Source: an uncultured bacterium (GTDB lineage Bacteria; Bacillota_I; Bacilli_A; RF39; UBA660). From it: a stretch of DNA of 5,497 bases. The position numbers and the translations under genes are program-made. The stretch is taken from positions 1 to 5,497 of the forward strand of contig CAJMOW010000096.1 of NCBI GenBank assembly GCA_905215145.1. The letters run 5' to 3'. Below, one piece after another: positions 1-5,497 of this stretch (the first letter of the stretch is position 1; each line of letters begins with the position of its first letter). Under the pieces are notes generated by a model. The model made no database searches and was not told the DNA's origin. It saw only the letters and a program-made list of their open reading frames with translations.

Positions 1-57
1 TATAAATATTAATATAAATAGTATTGAAATTATGTATTTGCTTATTTTTGTTTTCAT
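1..57 (-). CDS. 5' end of a gene for a putative secreted or membrane protein (partial, runs off the left edge)
   Basis: The ATG at 57-55 opens 19 codons that stay in frame to the window edge. The peptide begins MKTKISKY and continues as an unbroken hydrophobic run of Ile, Leu and Phe. A Lys-rich start followed by a hydrophobic core is the pattern of a Sec signal peptide, a lipoprotein signal or an N-terminal membrane anchor; the part that would tell these apart lies outside the window. A well-placed Shine-Dalgarno (AAAGAGG at 70-64, six bases before the ATG) makes the start believable despite the short visible length. It lies 33 bp downstream of the stop of the PH-domain gene, on the same strand and just past the 25-bp inverted repeat at 77-101. 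Nothing visible indicates its function. Confidence 0.62.
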   Translation of the reverse strand, partial: MKTKISKYIISILFILIFI

Positions 58-70
58 TTTTTACCTCTTT
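58..70 (-). promoter_or_regulatory. Ribosome-binding site for the left-edge gene
   Basis: On the minus strand AAAGAGG (70-64) is followed by a six-base A/T spacer and then ATG at 57. This matches the AGAGG-type sites before the other genes here and is the main support for calling the truncated gene. Confidence 0.65.
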
Positions 71-76
71 ACAATT

Positions 77-101
77 AAAACGTATAAATATTATACGTTT
101 T
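77..101 (-). terminator. Perfect 25-bp inverted repeat at the end of the PH-domain gene: probable terminator, possible operator
   Basis: Arms 77-87 and 91-101 are perfectly complementary (11 bp) around a 3-base loop. On the minus strand the stem ends in four T, followed by AATTG, so the U-tract is only fair. On the plus strand the repeat is followed by a longer T-run (98-104), so it could act in both directions, but no plus-strand gene reads into it. The stop codon of the PH-domain gene (93-91) lies within the 5' arm. The repeat also holds a consensus -10 hexamer TATAAT (95-90, minus strand) just ahead of the next gene, so a palindromic operator is an alternative reading. The stem has only two G:C pairs and would be a weak terminator. 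Confidence 0.5.
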
Positions 102-543
102 TTTCTACTTCTCGTTTAGCATATTTCTTTTTTTCTTCTATTATATATTCTGATATTGCACTTTCTATTTCGCTAAGTGCAGCTTTTTGTATATTTGATA
201 GAGTTACAAATTCTTTTACTGTATCAATATATATTTTTCCCCATACTAGTCCCATTTTTACTTTTAAGTCATTAAACATGTCTGGTGTAATTGATGTGAA
301 GAAATAACCAAACAATAATCTTTTTTGACCTAATACGATTCTTTTATTAGTAATTGCGATAACATTTGTTGTAATTATATCTATAGGATTATCATTTTTT
401 TGAGCAGCAAAAGCATATAAAACCTTTTCATCGCTATTTAAGTGTTCTTCTACAACTTTTGCATGTTTTTTTAACCTCCATGATATTGTCATTGGGTATT
501 TGTTTTTGAACTCTTTTACTTTTTGATATACTAAACTTTCCAT
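91..543 (-). CDS. Bacterial PH-domain protein (YokE-like PH fold), 150 aa, cytoplasmic
   Basis: This is a small soluble protein with no signal peptide or membrane helix. Residues about 28-135 look like the bacterial pleckstrin-homology (bPH) fold. A lead-in helix with NSDEKVLYAFAAQ is followed by beta strands carrying ITTNVIAITNKRIVLGQ. The pattern 'hydrophobic-x-TNKRI' is the usual signature of these domains. A conserved-looking SITPDMFNDL segment, a DTVKEFVTLSNI strand and a C-terminal helix (about 117-146) rich in Lys and Glu complete it. The biochemical role of such domains is generally unknown; some may bind membranes or proteins. Its ATG starts one base after the stop of the tandem-thioredoxin gene, and its Shine-Dalgarno (TAGGAG) lies inside that gene's last codons, so translation is very probably coupled. 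The stop falls inside the inverted repeat at 77-101. I am confident of the fold family, not of any function. Confidence 0.85.
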   Translation of the reverse strand: MESLVYQKVKEFKNKYPMTISWRLKKHAKVVEEHLNSDEKVLYAFAAQKNDNPIDIITTNVIAITNKRIVLGQKRLLFGYFFTSITPDMFNDLKVKMGLVWGKIYIDTVKEFVTLSNIQKAALSEIESAISEYIIEEKKKYAKREVEKNV

Positions 544-544
544 A

Positions 545-1339
545 TTAATCTCCTATTAAACCATATTCTTTAAATATTGATACAAACTTACTATCTGTTT
601 GAAGTCCTGATATATAATCAACTAATTTTCCATTTTCAACTATTAGGAATGTTGGTGTTCCCCATTCTTCTGTTGTAAAGAATTCTAATGAATTATATAG
701 TGAATTTAATTGTTCTTCTTTTAATGAATCTAAATTCAAATAATTTATAGTGATTCCATATTGTTTGATGATTCTATTTAATACTGGTTTAGACATTTTA
801 CAATATATACATGTTGTTTTTCCTATTCCAATTATTTGTTTAGTAGAACTTTTTAGTAATTCATCATATTTATTGTAATCAATATAATTTATTAATAATT
901 TAGCGTCTTTTCCTACAAAGTTATATTTTTTTAGGAAGTCTAATAATTCTGATTCTTCTACTGCACCAGCTAATGAATCGATTTTTTTACCATTTTCTAC
1001 AACAACTGTATATGGTGTTCCAAAATCTGATGAACTTACTTCTATTATATCAAGTAATTTCTTGTAATCGCTTGAATTTAATTTGTCCATTGCAATATAT
1101 TCATATTTAAAATTATATTGTTCTGCCATAAAATCAAGTTCTGGTTGGAATGCTTCGCAATAAGAACATCCTTCTTTTCCAAGCATAACTAATGTTGTTT
1201 CTTGTGAATTATAATATTTCATAAATTTGTCTAATTCTTTTTTTGAATTAACGTTATCTATTATTATAAGTGCTACTACTAAAACTACAAATAATAGAAG
1301 AACAGCTAATACAATTATACCTTTTTTCTTTTCGTTCAT
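545..1339 (-). CDS. Membrane-anchored tandem thioredoxin-fold protein, 264 aa
   Basis: The N-terminus MNEKKKG is followed by a strongly hydrophobic helix (about 8-28). With lysines on the inner side this predicts a single anchor and a bulk domain outside the cytoplasmic membrane. Two thioredoxin folds follow. Domain 1 (about 34-143) has redox motif CSYC (58-61) and the cis-proline segment FGTP (Pro109). Domain 2 (about 150-263) has CIYC (177-180) and WGTP (Pro229). In each, the cis-Pro is followed by a near-identical strand ending VENGK, then an SG/AG turn and an amphipathic final helix, which indicates internal duplication. Both CxxC pairs are intact, so each domain could carry out dithiol-disulfide exchange. 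Whether it is a reductase, oxidase or isomerase cannot be told, and no DsbB, VKOR or CcdA partner is visible. It is preceded by its own extended -10 promoter and AGAGGT Shine-Dalgarno and is coupled to the PH-domain gene by a one-base gap. Confidence 0.88.
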   Translation of the reverse strand: MNEKKKGIIVLAVLLLFVVLVVALIIIDNVNSKKELDKFMKYYNSQETTLVMLGKEGCSYCEAFQPELDFMAEQYNFKYEYIAMDKLNSSDYKKLLDIIEVSSSDFGTPYTVVVENGKKIDSLAGAVEESELLDFLKKYNFVGKDAKLLINYIDYNKYDELLKSSTKQIIGIGKTTCIYCKMSKPVLNRIIKQYGITINYLNLDSLKEEQLNSLYNSLEFFTTEEWGTPTFLIVENGKLVDYISGLQTDSKFVSIFKEYGLIGD

Positions 1340-1345
1340 ATTCTA

Positions 1346-1353
1346 CCTCTTTC
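1346..1353 (-). promoter_or_regulatory. Ribosome-binding site of the tandem thioredoxin gene
   Basis: Minus-strand GAAAGAGG (1353-1346) lies six bases before the ATG at 1339. The site supports this start, which also places the lysine-rich N-terminus and membrane helix at the expected position. Confidence 0.75.
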
Positions 1354-1382
1354 TTATAAATAGTGCCTTACTCACTGATCTA

Positions 1383-1411
1383 ATTATATCATATTATTGT
1401 TAATCATACAA
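1383..1411 (-). promoter_or_regulatory. Extended -10 promoter for the thioredoxin/PH gene pair
   Basis: The minus strand carries TGATATAAT: a perfect -10 hexamer TATAAT (1388-1383) preceded by the TGn extension. A weak -35-like TTGTAT (1411-1406) sits 17 bp upstream and matches the consensus in only three positions, as is common for extended -10 promoters. Transcription would begin near 1376, giving a leader of about 37 bases. The promoter lies wholly in the gap after the histidine-kinase gene, so the pair can be expressed without the kinase. Confidence 0.65.
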
Positions 1412-1417
1412 AGTTTT

Positions 1418-3298
1418 TTAATCTTTAAATATCTTATCTAATTTTTCTTTTATTTGATCTCTTGAGAAAGGTTTTGCTATATAATCTGCAAAGCCTTCTT
1501 GCATATATTTTTCTTTAGCACCTGACAATGCATCTGCAGTTAACGCTATAACTGGTGTATTAAAGTTTTTGTTTTCTTTTAGTTTTTTTATTGTTTCTTC
1601 TCCGCTCATGTTTGGCATCATTATATCCATTAGTATTAGATCATACTCATTTCCTGCATTTATTTTATCTAAACATACTTGTCCATCCTCTGCCTCATCT
1701 ATCTCAAATTCAAAGTTTTGTAATGCACGTCTTGCTACCTTTATATTTAATTTATTATCATCTACAACAAGTATTTTTTTACCTTTATATTTTTCAAACG
1801 AAATATTTGTTTCTTCTTGTAAGTTATTTTCTTTTCTTCCAAATAAATTGCTTGCAGTATCCATGATTTCTTTTTCTGTCATAGGGGCAGATATTTTACT
1901 TATTTTTTGTGGAATATTAACCATAAATATTGAACCTTGTCCAAATCTTGATTCAACATTTATTTTGCCACCCATCATTTCTATTAATGATTTTGTAATT
2001 GCAAGTCCAAGTCCTGTTCCTTCTGCAGTTGTATTTTTTTCTATATCTAGTCTTTCAAATTTTGTAAATAATTTATTTATATATTCCGCTTTTATTCCTC
2101 TTCCTGTATCCTGACAAGTTATTATTAGGTTTGTCATTTTTTTATTTAAATCATTTACACATTTTACTTTTAAATTTATTTCTCCTTGTTCTGTATATTT
2201 TATTGCATTTGTAAGTAGGTTATTTATTATTTCTTTTACTTTTCCTCTATCTCCAATTAATTCATATGGAATATCTTCTGCTATGTTTAATTTAAAGCCT
2301 ATTGGTTTTTCTCCAATACGTGTTGATGTTACTCTGCACATTTTAGTTATTGTTTCTTTAAAATTATAAGGTCCTTCTATAATTTCCATTTTATTACTTT
2401 CTATTTTATTTATATCAAGTATGTTACCAACTATTTCAAGTAATGTTTGTGAAGCATTTATTATATCATCTGAATCTTCTACTACTTCTTTTGGAACTGC
2501 ATTTTTATATTGTGCGATATCTTCAGATAATCCCACTATTGCATTTAATGGTGTTCTTATTTCATGGCTCATACTTGATAGGAAATCTGATTTTGCTCTA
2601 TTTGCTTTTTCTGCTTGGTTTTTAGCCATTATTACTTCTTCTAATAGTTTTACGTCTGGATTTTCTATTGTATGATACATAATAAAAATTATTAAAAATT
2701 CCATTACTGTAACTATTGTAATATTGGGATATAGTTTTTGTATGAATGCAATTACTGACATAAACATTACAAATAGTAATATAGGAAGTATTTTTCTTTT
2801 ATCGATTATTTTAAAGTTTTTTATAAGTGGTATTACCCAAATTATAAGTACTATTGTTGAACATATATATAACCAATTTACAGCTAATCCTGTTGCATAA
2901 CCACTTTCTGTTGTTATTGGTAACAAAATTTCTATAATAGCGCAAATAAACCAAATAATATATGATAATATTTTTAACTTTTTATAGCGTTTTTTATTTT
3001 CTCTTTTGCTTTCAACATAACATATAACGTAAATATAAAGTGTCATATATAATAAAAATGTCATTAAACAGATTAAATATATTTTTGTCATTACATGTGT
3101 ATATATTGTATTTTCTAAAAATGTATAACCTATATATGAACAAGCAAGTTCGCTTGCTAAACTTATTAGGTTCACAATTAATAAGATAGAAAATATTTTT
3201 GTTTCACCTGTTTTTACGTGTTTTTTAGAAAAATATATTATATTTAAAAAACAAGAAAAAATAAATCCACATAATATAAAGTAAAAAAAATTGCTCAT
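1418..3298 (-). CDS. Hybrid sensor histidine kinase with 7-helix membrane N-terminus and C-terminal receiver, 626 aa
   Basis: Residues about 3-210 are hydrophobic and divide into about seven membrane helices with short loops, so there is no large extracellular sensor. No HAMP or PAS domain is evident. A short coiled linker (about 215-236) leads to the HisKA dimerisation helix with H-box SHEIRTP; His245 is the expected phosphorylation site. The HATPase_c domain follows, with an N-box (Asn359, Asn360, Asn364), G1 box DTGRGI (397-402), F-box FTKFERL (411-417) and G2 box GTGLGL (427-432). After a variable linker (about 465-506) comes a receiver domain with acidic pair Asp513/Asp514, phospho-acceptor Asp558 in LILMDIMMP, Thr587 and Lys609 (AKPF). 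All catalytic residues are present. Such proteins pass phosphate His to Asp and then to a separate Hpt protein; none is encoded nearby. The longer GTG start at 3328 lacks a Shine-Dalgarno; the ATG at 3298 has AGAGG eight bases ahead. The signal sensed is unknown. Confidence 0.93.
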   Translation of the reverse strand: MSNFFYFILCGFIFSCFLNIIYFSKKHVKTGETKIFSILLIVNLISLASELACSYIGYTFLENTIYTHVMTKIYLICLMTFLLYMTLYIYVICYVESKRENKKRYKKLKILSYIIWFICAIIEILLPITTESGYATGLAVNWLYICSTIVLIIWVIPLIKNFKIIDKRKILPILLFVMFMSVIAFIQKLYPNITIVTVMEFLIIFIMYHTIENPDVKLLEEVIMAKNQAEKANRAKSDFLSSMSHEIRTPLNAIVGLSEDIAQYKNAVPKEVVEDSDDIINASQTLLEIVGNILDINKIESNKMEIIEGPYNFKETITKMCRVTSTRIGEKPIGFKLNIAEDIPYELIGDRGKVKEIINNLLTNAIKYTEQGEINLKVKCVNDLNKKMTNLIITCQDTGRGIKAEYINKLFTKFERLDIEKNTTAEGTGLGLAITKSLIEMMGGKINVESRFGQGSIFMVNIPQKISKISAPMTEKEIMDTASNLFGRKENNLQEETNISFEKYKGKKILVVDDNKLNIKVARRALQNFEFEIDEAEDGQVCLDKINAGNEYDLILMDIMMPNMSGEETIKKLKENKNFNTPVIALTADALSGAKEKYMQEGFADYIAKPFSRDQIKEKLDKIFKD

Positions 3299-3306
3299 AA
3301 CATACA

Positions 3307-3311
3307 CCTCT
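3307..3311 (-). promoter_or_regulatory. Ribosome-binding site that sets the kinase start at 3298
   Basis: Minus-strand AGAGG (3311-3307) stands eight bases before the ATG at 3298. The alternative GTG at 3328 is preceded by a T-run and terminator hairpin with no purine-rich site, so the shorter protein is preferred. Confidence 0.75.
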
Positions 3312-3318
3312 ATTGTAG

Positions 3319-3327
3319 ATTTTACCA
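3319..3327 (-). promoter_or_regulatory. Possible extended -10 promoter for the histidine kinase
   Basis: In the 44-base gap after the hairpin of the upstream gene the minus strand reads TGGTAAAAT, a TGn extension with a 5/6 match to TATAAT (hexamer 3324-3319). No good -35 exists; the hexamer 17 bp upstream is TTTCCT and lies in the terminator stem and T-run. Initiation would be near 3313, only about 15 bases from the ATG and directly before the Shine-Dalgarno. The only other route to kinase expression is readthrough of the terminator. Tentative. Confidence 0.35.
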
Positions 3328-3333
3328 CTCATT

Positions 3334-3362
3334 CAAAAAAAAGGAAAGATTATTTCTTTCCT
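3334..3362 (-). terminator. Intrinsic terminator of the adenylating-enzyme gene
   Basis: On the minus strand AGGAAAGA (3362-3355) pairs perfectly with TCTTTCCT (3349-3342) around the 5-base loop AATAA, and a T-run of eight (3342-3335) follows. The stop codon TAA (3352-3350) lies in the loop, so the gene's last three codons form the 5' arm. It is a standard Rho-independent layout with a modest stem (three G:C pairs). Confidence 0.8.
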
Positions 3363-5308
3363 AGGATTTTTACTTTTTCTTTTTCCACAGTATATTTTTT
3401 CTTCCATTGTTCAAATGAAAATGTTTTTTCGTCTATACCTATTTTACTTAATGTACTTATACTTCTTTTTCCACTTGGATCTAAAGGAAATGATTCTACA
3501 TTATCCCTAAATCTAAAGTATAGCTTTTGTGTTACTTCTTCTTCATATTTTGCTTCTAATCTATTGATTATGCTTTTGATTATTTCTGTTTTTGATTTTT
3601 GAGCAAAAGGTTGAAATTCTATATGACATATTAAAATCCCATTATTAGAAACTACTGAACAAGACATTATATTTTTTGTATCTGATAAAATCGTATCTTC
3701 TATATAGTAATATGGTATTTTATGGTTATTTTTTAAAATTAGGTCACTGCCCATTCTACCCTTCATTTTTATTCCACCAGTTTTATCTTTGTATGCATAT
3801 GTTCCAAGACTTAACCAACTAACTCCTTTTGAATCAACTACATGTGTATTTTGATTTAATTTTTCTTCTGTATACCCAGTCATTTCGCAAGGGTTTTTAG
3901 CAACTAATAATCCTGGTTTTTCTATATCACAATAGTTTCCAAATTCATCTAGTACTTCAATTTCTGCAAATTTATATGGTCTTAATCCTAAACGTTCTTT
4001 TTTTATTAAATGATTTAATTTTTTTTCTTGTAATGATTTATATAGTGTTACAAAAATTCCACTACTTTCTGTTGTTCCACCACCTATCGAGAAAGTGACT
4101 GGTGAAAGTGGGAAAGGTAATTTTGCTGTTCCAAATTTATGCTTTCTTGCTGTAAGATTAAAAAATTTTTCTTCACCAACTGAGCATCCTTCTCCTGTTA
4201 CTGTTGGAATCATTAGATAAGGCATATTAACGTGTTTCCATGATTCATCAAAGTTTAATAGTTTACATAAATTGCCCCAGAAACCTGTACTTGCACATAC
4301 AAAGTTTGGTTTATTTATTACAAGTGAACATGGAAAAAAGTCTTTATCATAAAAAGGTTCTAGAGCTATTGTACACCCACAATATAATGTATCTGATATT
4401 GCACATGATAATTCCATATGTGTATATGTTGGAATTTGAGCAAGTACTGTTAGATTTTTCATAGTCGGCATTCCAGAAACATCTGACTCTTTAAATCTTG
4501 ATAGTGTAATGTAACTTCTATTTGATTGAATAACTCCTTTAGGACGTCCTGGTGATGTTGTTCCACTTGTATATGTTATAGTAGAAATATCATTTAAATC
4601 AACATTTTCTATTACTTGTTGTTTATAATTTTCTCCCATTTTTATAAAGTTTTCTTCATTAAATGTTATTCCATTATAATCATTTTTTATATATTCAAAG
4701 TTATCTGTTATTATGTGAAATTTGTTTTCTATTTCAGCATATGGATTTGTTTTTCCATTACCCTGTTTTAAAGAATTTGTTAATGAAAAACAAACAATTC
4801 TTTTTATGTTACTTTCACATATTGAATTTTTTATAGACTCATATGATATATCATCAATAAATATAGTTTCACTATTTGTTTTATTTAATATTTCTTTTAA
4901 ATAATCTTTATCAAACCATTCTCCAACTGTATGTGTGTGCGCACCTATAAAACTAATAGCTAAAAGCATATATATAAACTCAGGAGTATTAGTAATGCAA
5001 ATTGGAATTTGATCATCTTTCTTGTATCCTAGTACTTTTAATGATTTAGCATACATAAATGCTTTTTCAAACATTTCTTTATATGTTATTTTATTTCCAC
5101 GATAAAATAAAGCTACCGCACTCATATTTTTTTCATTTCTGTTATACATTTCAACAGCCCATGAATGATTTCTATTTTGATCAATTTCTTCTAAAACTTT
5201 TTGAATTTTTTTTGTTATTTTATTTCCACATTTATATGGTTTAGAACATTGTTTTTCATTTTCTCTTTCAATTTTTATATTTTCTAACAATTCATTAAAA
5301 ACATCCAT
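3350..5308 (-). CDS. AMP-forming acyl/aryl-CoA-synthetase-like adenylating enzyme (ANL superfamily), 652 aa
   Basis: The family activates a carboxylic acid with ATP to an acyl-adenylate, usually then moved to CoA or a carrier thiol; the substrate here is unknown. An N-terminal extension (about 1-55) leads into an AMP-binding domain (about 60-515) and the mobile C-terminal subdomain (about 518-652). The phosphate-binding loop is YTSGTTSPGRPKGV (246-259), two residues longer than the usual TSGTTGxPKG. GGGTTESSG (409-417) occupies the place of the YGxTE motif, with Glu414. WLSLGTYAY (498-506) aligns with the usual YxTGDxxxx, so the ribose-binding Asp appears replaced by Thr503. The hinge motif is KGRMGSDL (516-523), and PLDPSGKR (608-615) holds the expected catalytic Lys614. 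No signal peptide or membrane helix is seen, so it is cytoplasmic. It appears monocistronic, with its own promoter and terminator. The upstream ATG at 5347 is rejected because it precedes the -10 box. The superfamily is secure; activity is probable rather than certain. Confidence 0.9.
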   Translation of the reverse strand: MDVFNELLENIKIERENEKQCSKPYKCGNKITKKIQKVLEEIDQNRNHSWAVEMYNRNEKNMSAVALFYRGNKITYKEMFEKAFMYAKSLKVLGYKKDDQIPICITNTPEFIYMLLAISFIGAHTHTVGEWFDKDYLKEILNKTNSETIFIDDISYESIKNSICESNIKRIVCFSLTNSLKQGNGKTNPYAEIENKFHIITDNFEYIKNDYNGITFNEENFIKMGENYKQQVIENVDLNDISTITYTSGTTSPGRPKGVIQSNRSYITLSRFKESDVSGMPTMKNLTVLAQIPTYTHMELSCAISDTLYCGCTIALEPFYDKDFFPCSLVINKPNFVCASTGFWGNLCKLLNFDESWKHVNMPYLMIPTVTGEGCSVGEEKFFNLTARKHKFGTAKLPFPLSPVTFSIGGGTTESSGIFVTLYKSLQEKKLNHLIKKERLGLRPYKFAEIEVLDEFGNYCDIEKPGLLVAKNPCEMTGYTEEKLNQNTHVVDSKGVSWLSLGTYAYKDKTGGIKMKGRMGSDLILKNNHKIPYYYIEDTILSDTKNIMSCSVVSNNGILICHIEFQPFAQKSKTEIIKSIINRLEAKYEEEVTQKLYFRFRDNVESFPLDPSGKRSISTLSKIGIDEKTFSFEQWKKKYTVEKEKVKILGKK

Positions 5309-5312
5309 AAAA

Positions 5313-5320
5313 TCCCCTCT
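5313..5320 (-). promoter_or_regulatory. Ribosome-binding site that sets the adenylating-enzyme start at 5308
   Basis: Minus-strand AGAGGGGA (5320-5313) is followed by four T and the ATG at 5308. The in-frame ATG at 5347 has no such site and would lie upstream of the predicted transcription start near 5326. Confidence 0.8.
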
Positions 5321-5331
5321 TTTTGTTGAGT

Positions 5332-5360
5332 ATTCTATCAAAAACATATTTAATTGTCAA
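5332..5360 (-). promoter_or_regulatory. Strong sigma-A-type promoter of the adenylating-enzyme gene
   Basis: On the minus strand a perfect -35 TTGACA (5360-5355), an optimal 17-bp spacer and -10 TAGAAT (5337-5332, one mismatch from TATAAT) occur in order. The sequence just upstream is nearly pure A/T and could serve as an UP element. Transcription should start near 5326, leaving a leader of about 18 bases, too short for a riboswitch or attenuator. No clear operator palindrome overlaps it, so strong constitutive expression is the simplest reading. Confidence 0.85.
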
Positions 5361-5377
5361 ATTGTATTAATTAAACT

Positions 5378-5400
5378 AAAAAAGCAAACTTTAAAAGCTT
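5378..5400 (-). terminator. Weak putative terminator of the right-edge gene
   Basis: Minus-strand AAGC (5400-5397) can pair with GCTT (5385-5382) across an 11-base loop, followed by a run of T to 5378. The 4-bp stem is poor, but the position, 8 bases after the stop at 5409 and before the next promoter, fits a terminator. Confidence 0.35.
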
Positions 5401-5408
5401 ACTATTCA

Positions 5409-5497
5409 CTATTTTTTTATTTTTAAACATTTTATTTTATTATTTAATACATCCATCATTCCTTGATTAATTTCTTTTTTTGATAATACTTCGCTTT
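5409..5497 (-). CDS. 3' end of an unidentified gene (partial, enters from the right edge)
   Basis: Reading the minus strand from 5495, 28 codons stay open and end at TAG (5411-5409). The peptide is lysine-rich and ends NNKIKCLKIKK. The other two frames stop sooner (TGA near 5458; TAA near 5467), and this frame ends closest to the T-run at 5378, which is why it is chosen. It could still be intergenic sequence, or the gene could end in another frame. The piece is too short to assign a family. It is on the same strand as the adenylating-enzyme gene, but the strong promoter between them suggests a separate unit. Confidence 0.45.
   Translation of the reverse strand, partial: SEVLSKKEINQGMMDVLNNKIKCLKIKK

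Noticed and set aside
32..307. Plus-strand open frame over the PH-domain gene and left edge
   Set aside because: It is low complexity (Phe, Tyr, Ile, Ser) and antisense to a recognisable PH-domain gene, and it runs through the inverted repeat at 77-101.
1362..1376. Short inverted repeat AGTG...CACT in the leader of the thioredoxin gene
   Set aside because: The stem is only four base pairs with a 7-base loop and no T-run follows, so it supports neither a terminator nor a riboswitch.
1377..1417. Terminator after the histidine-kinase gene
   Set aside because: I found no stem followed by a T-run between the kinase stop and the next promoter; readthrough into the thioredoxin gene remains possible.
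1569..2114. 181-codon open frame on the plus strand, opposite the histidine kinase
   Set aside because: It is antisense to a kinase with every catalytic motif intact, has no ribosome-binding site, and encodes a Ser/Phe/Ile-rich peptide typical of the reverse of AT-rich coding DNA.
3299..3328. GTG start at 3328, adding ten residues to the kinase
   Set aside because: No Shine-Dalgarno precedes it and it abuts the upstream terminator's T-run; the ATG at 3298 has AGAGG at good spacing and starts directly before the first membrane helix.
5309..5331. Riboswitch or T-box leader upstream of the adenylating enzyme
   Set aside because: The predicted leader is only about 18 bases because the promoter lies directly before the gene.
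5309..5347. ATG at 5347, adding thirteen residues to the adenylating enzyme
   Set aside because: It lies upstream of the -10 box and the predicted transcription start, and the extra codons are simply the promoter and Shine-Dalgarno read as protein.

Overview
The window looks like a piece of a low-GC Bacillota-type genome, perhaps an uncultured gut clostridial or Erysipelotrichia/RF39-like lineage. This rests on very high A+T (by eye about three quarters or more), AGAGG-type Shine-Dalgarno sites before every start, good sigma-A-type promoters, short intergenic gaps, Lys/Asn/Ile-rich proteins and the standard code (Trp is TGG). The lineage is an inference from composition and protein style. I see no mobile element, CRISPR array, tRNA or rRNA.

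Every gene I can support lies on the minus strand, so transcription runs from high to low coordinates. In that order: (1) the last 28 or so codons of an unidentified gene entering from the right edge (5409-5497), with a weak terminator; (2) a strong promoter (TTGACA, 17 bp, TAGAAT) driving one gene for a 652-residue AMP-forming acyl/aryl-CoA-synthetase-like adenylating enzyme (3350-5308), closed by an 8-bp hairpin with a T-run; (3) a 626-residue hybrid sensor histidine kinase with about seven N-terminal membrane helices and a C-terminal receiver (1418-3298); (4) an extended -10 promoter, then two translationally coupled genes: a membrane-anchored protein with two thioredoxin folds (545-1339) and a small bacterial PH-domain protein (91-543); (5) a 25-bp perfect inverted repeat at the end of the PH gene; (6) the first 19 codons of a new gene with a secretion-signal-like N-terminus running off the left edge (1-57).

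The genes do not form an obvious pathway. The adenylating enzyme appears to be a self-contained transcription unit. No clear terminator separates the kinase from the thioredoxin/PH pair, so those three may share a readthrough transcript, but no cognate response regulator, Hpt protein, DsbB/VKOR/CcdA-type redox partner or acyl-carrier protein is visible. Two chosen starts are shorter than the longest possible ORFs: 5308 rather than 5347 for the synthetase, and 3298 rather than 3328 for the kinase, both because of clear ribosome-binding sites and promoter positions.

I found no convincing new multi-gene system. The points most worth checking are the aberrant nucleotide-binding motifs of the adenylating enzyme, the tandem extracytoplasmic thioredoxin coupled to a PH-domain protein, the stop codons that sit inside the terminator hairpins, and the TATAAT embedded in the 25-bp inverted repeat just before a putative secreted-protein gene.
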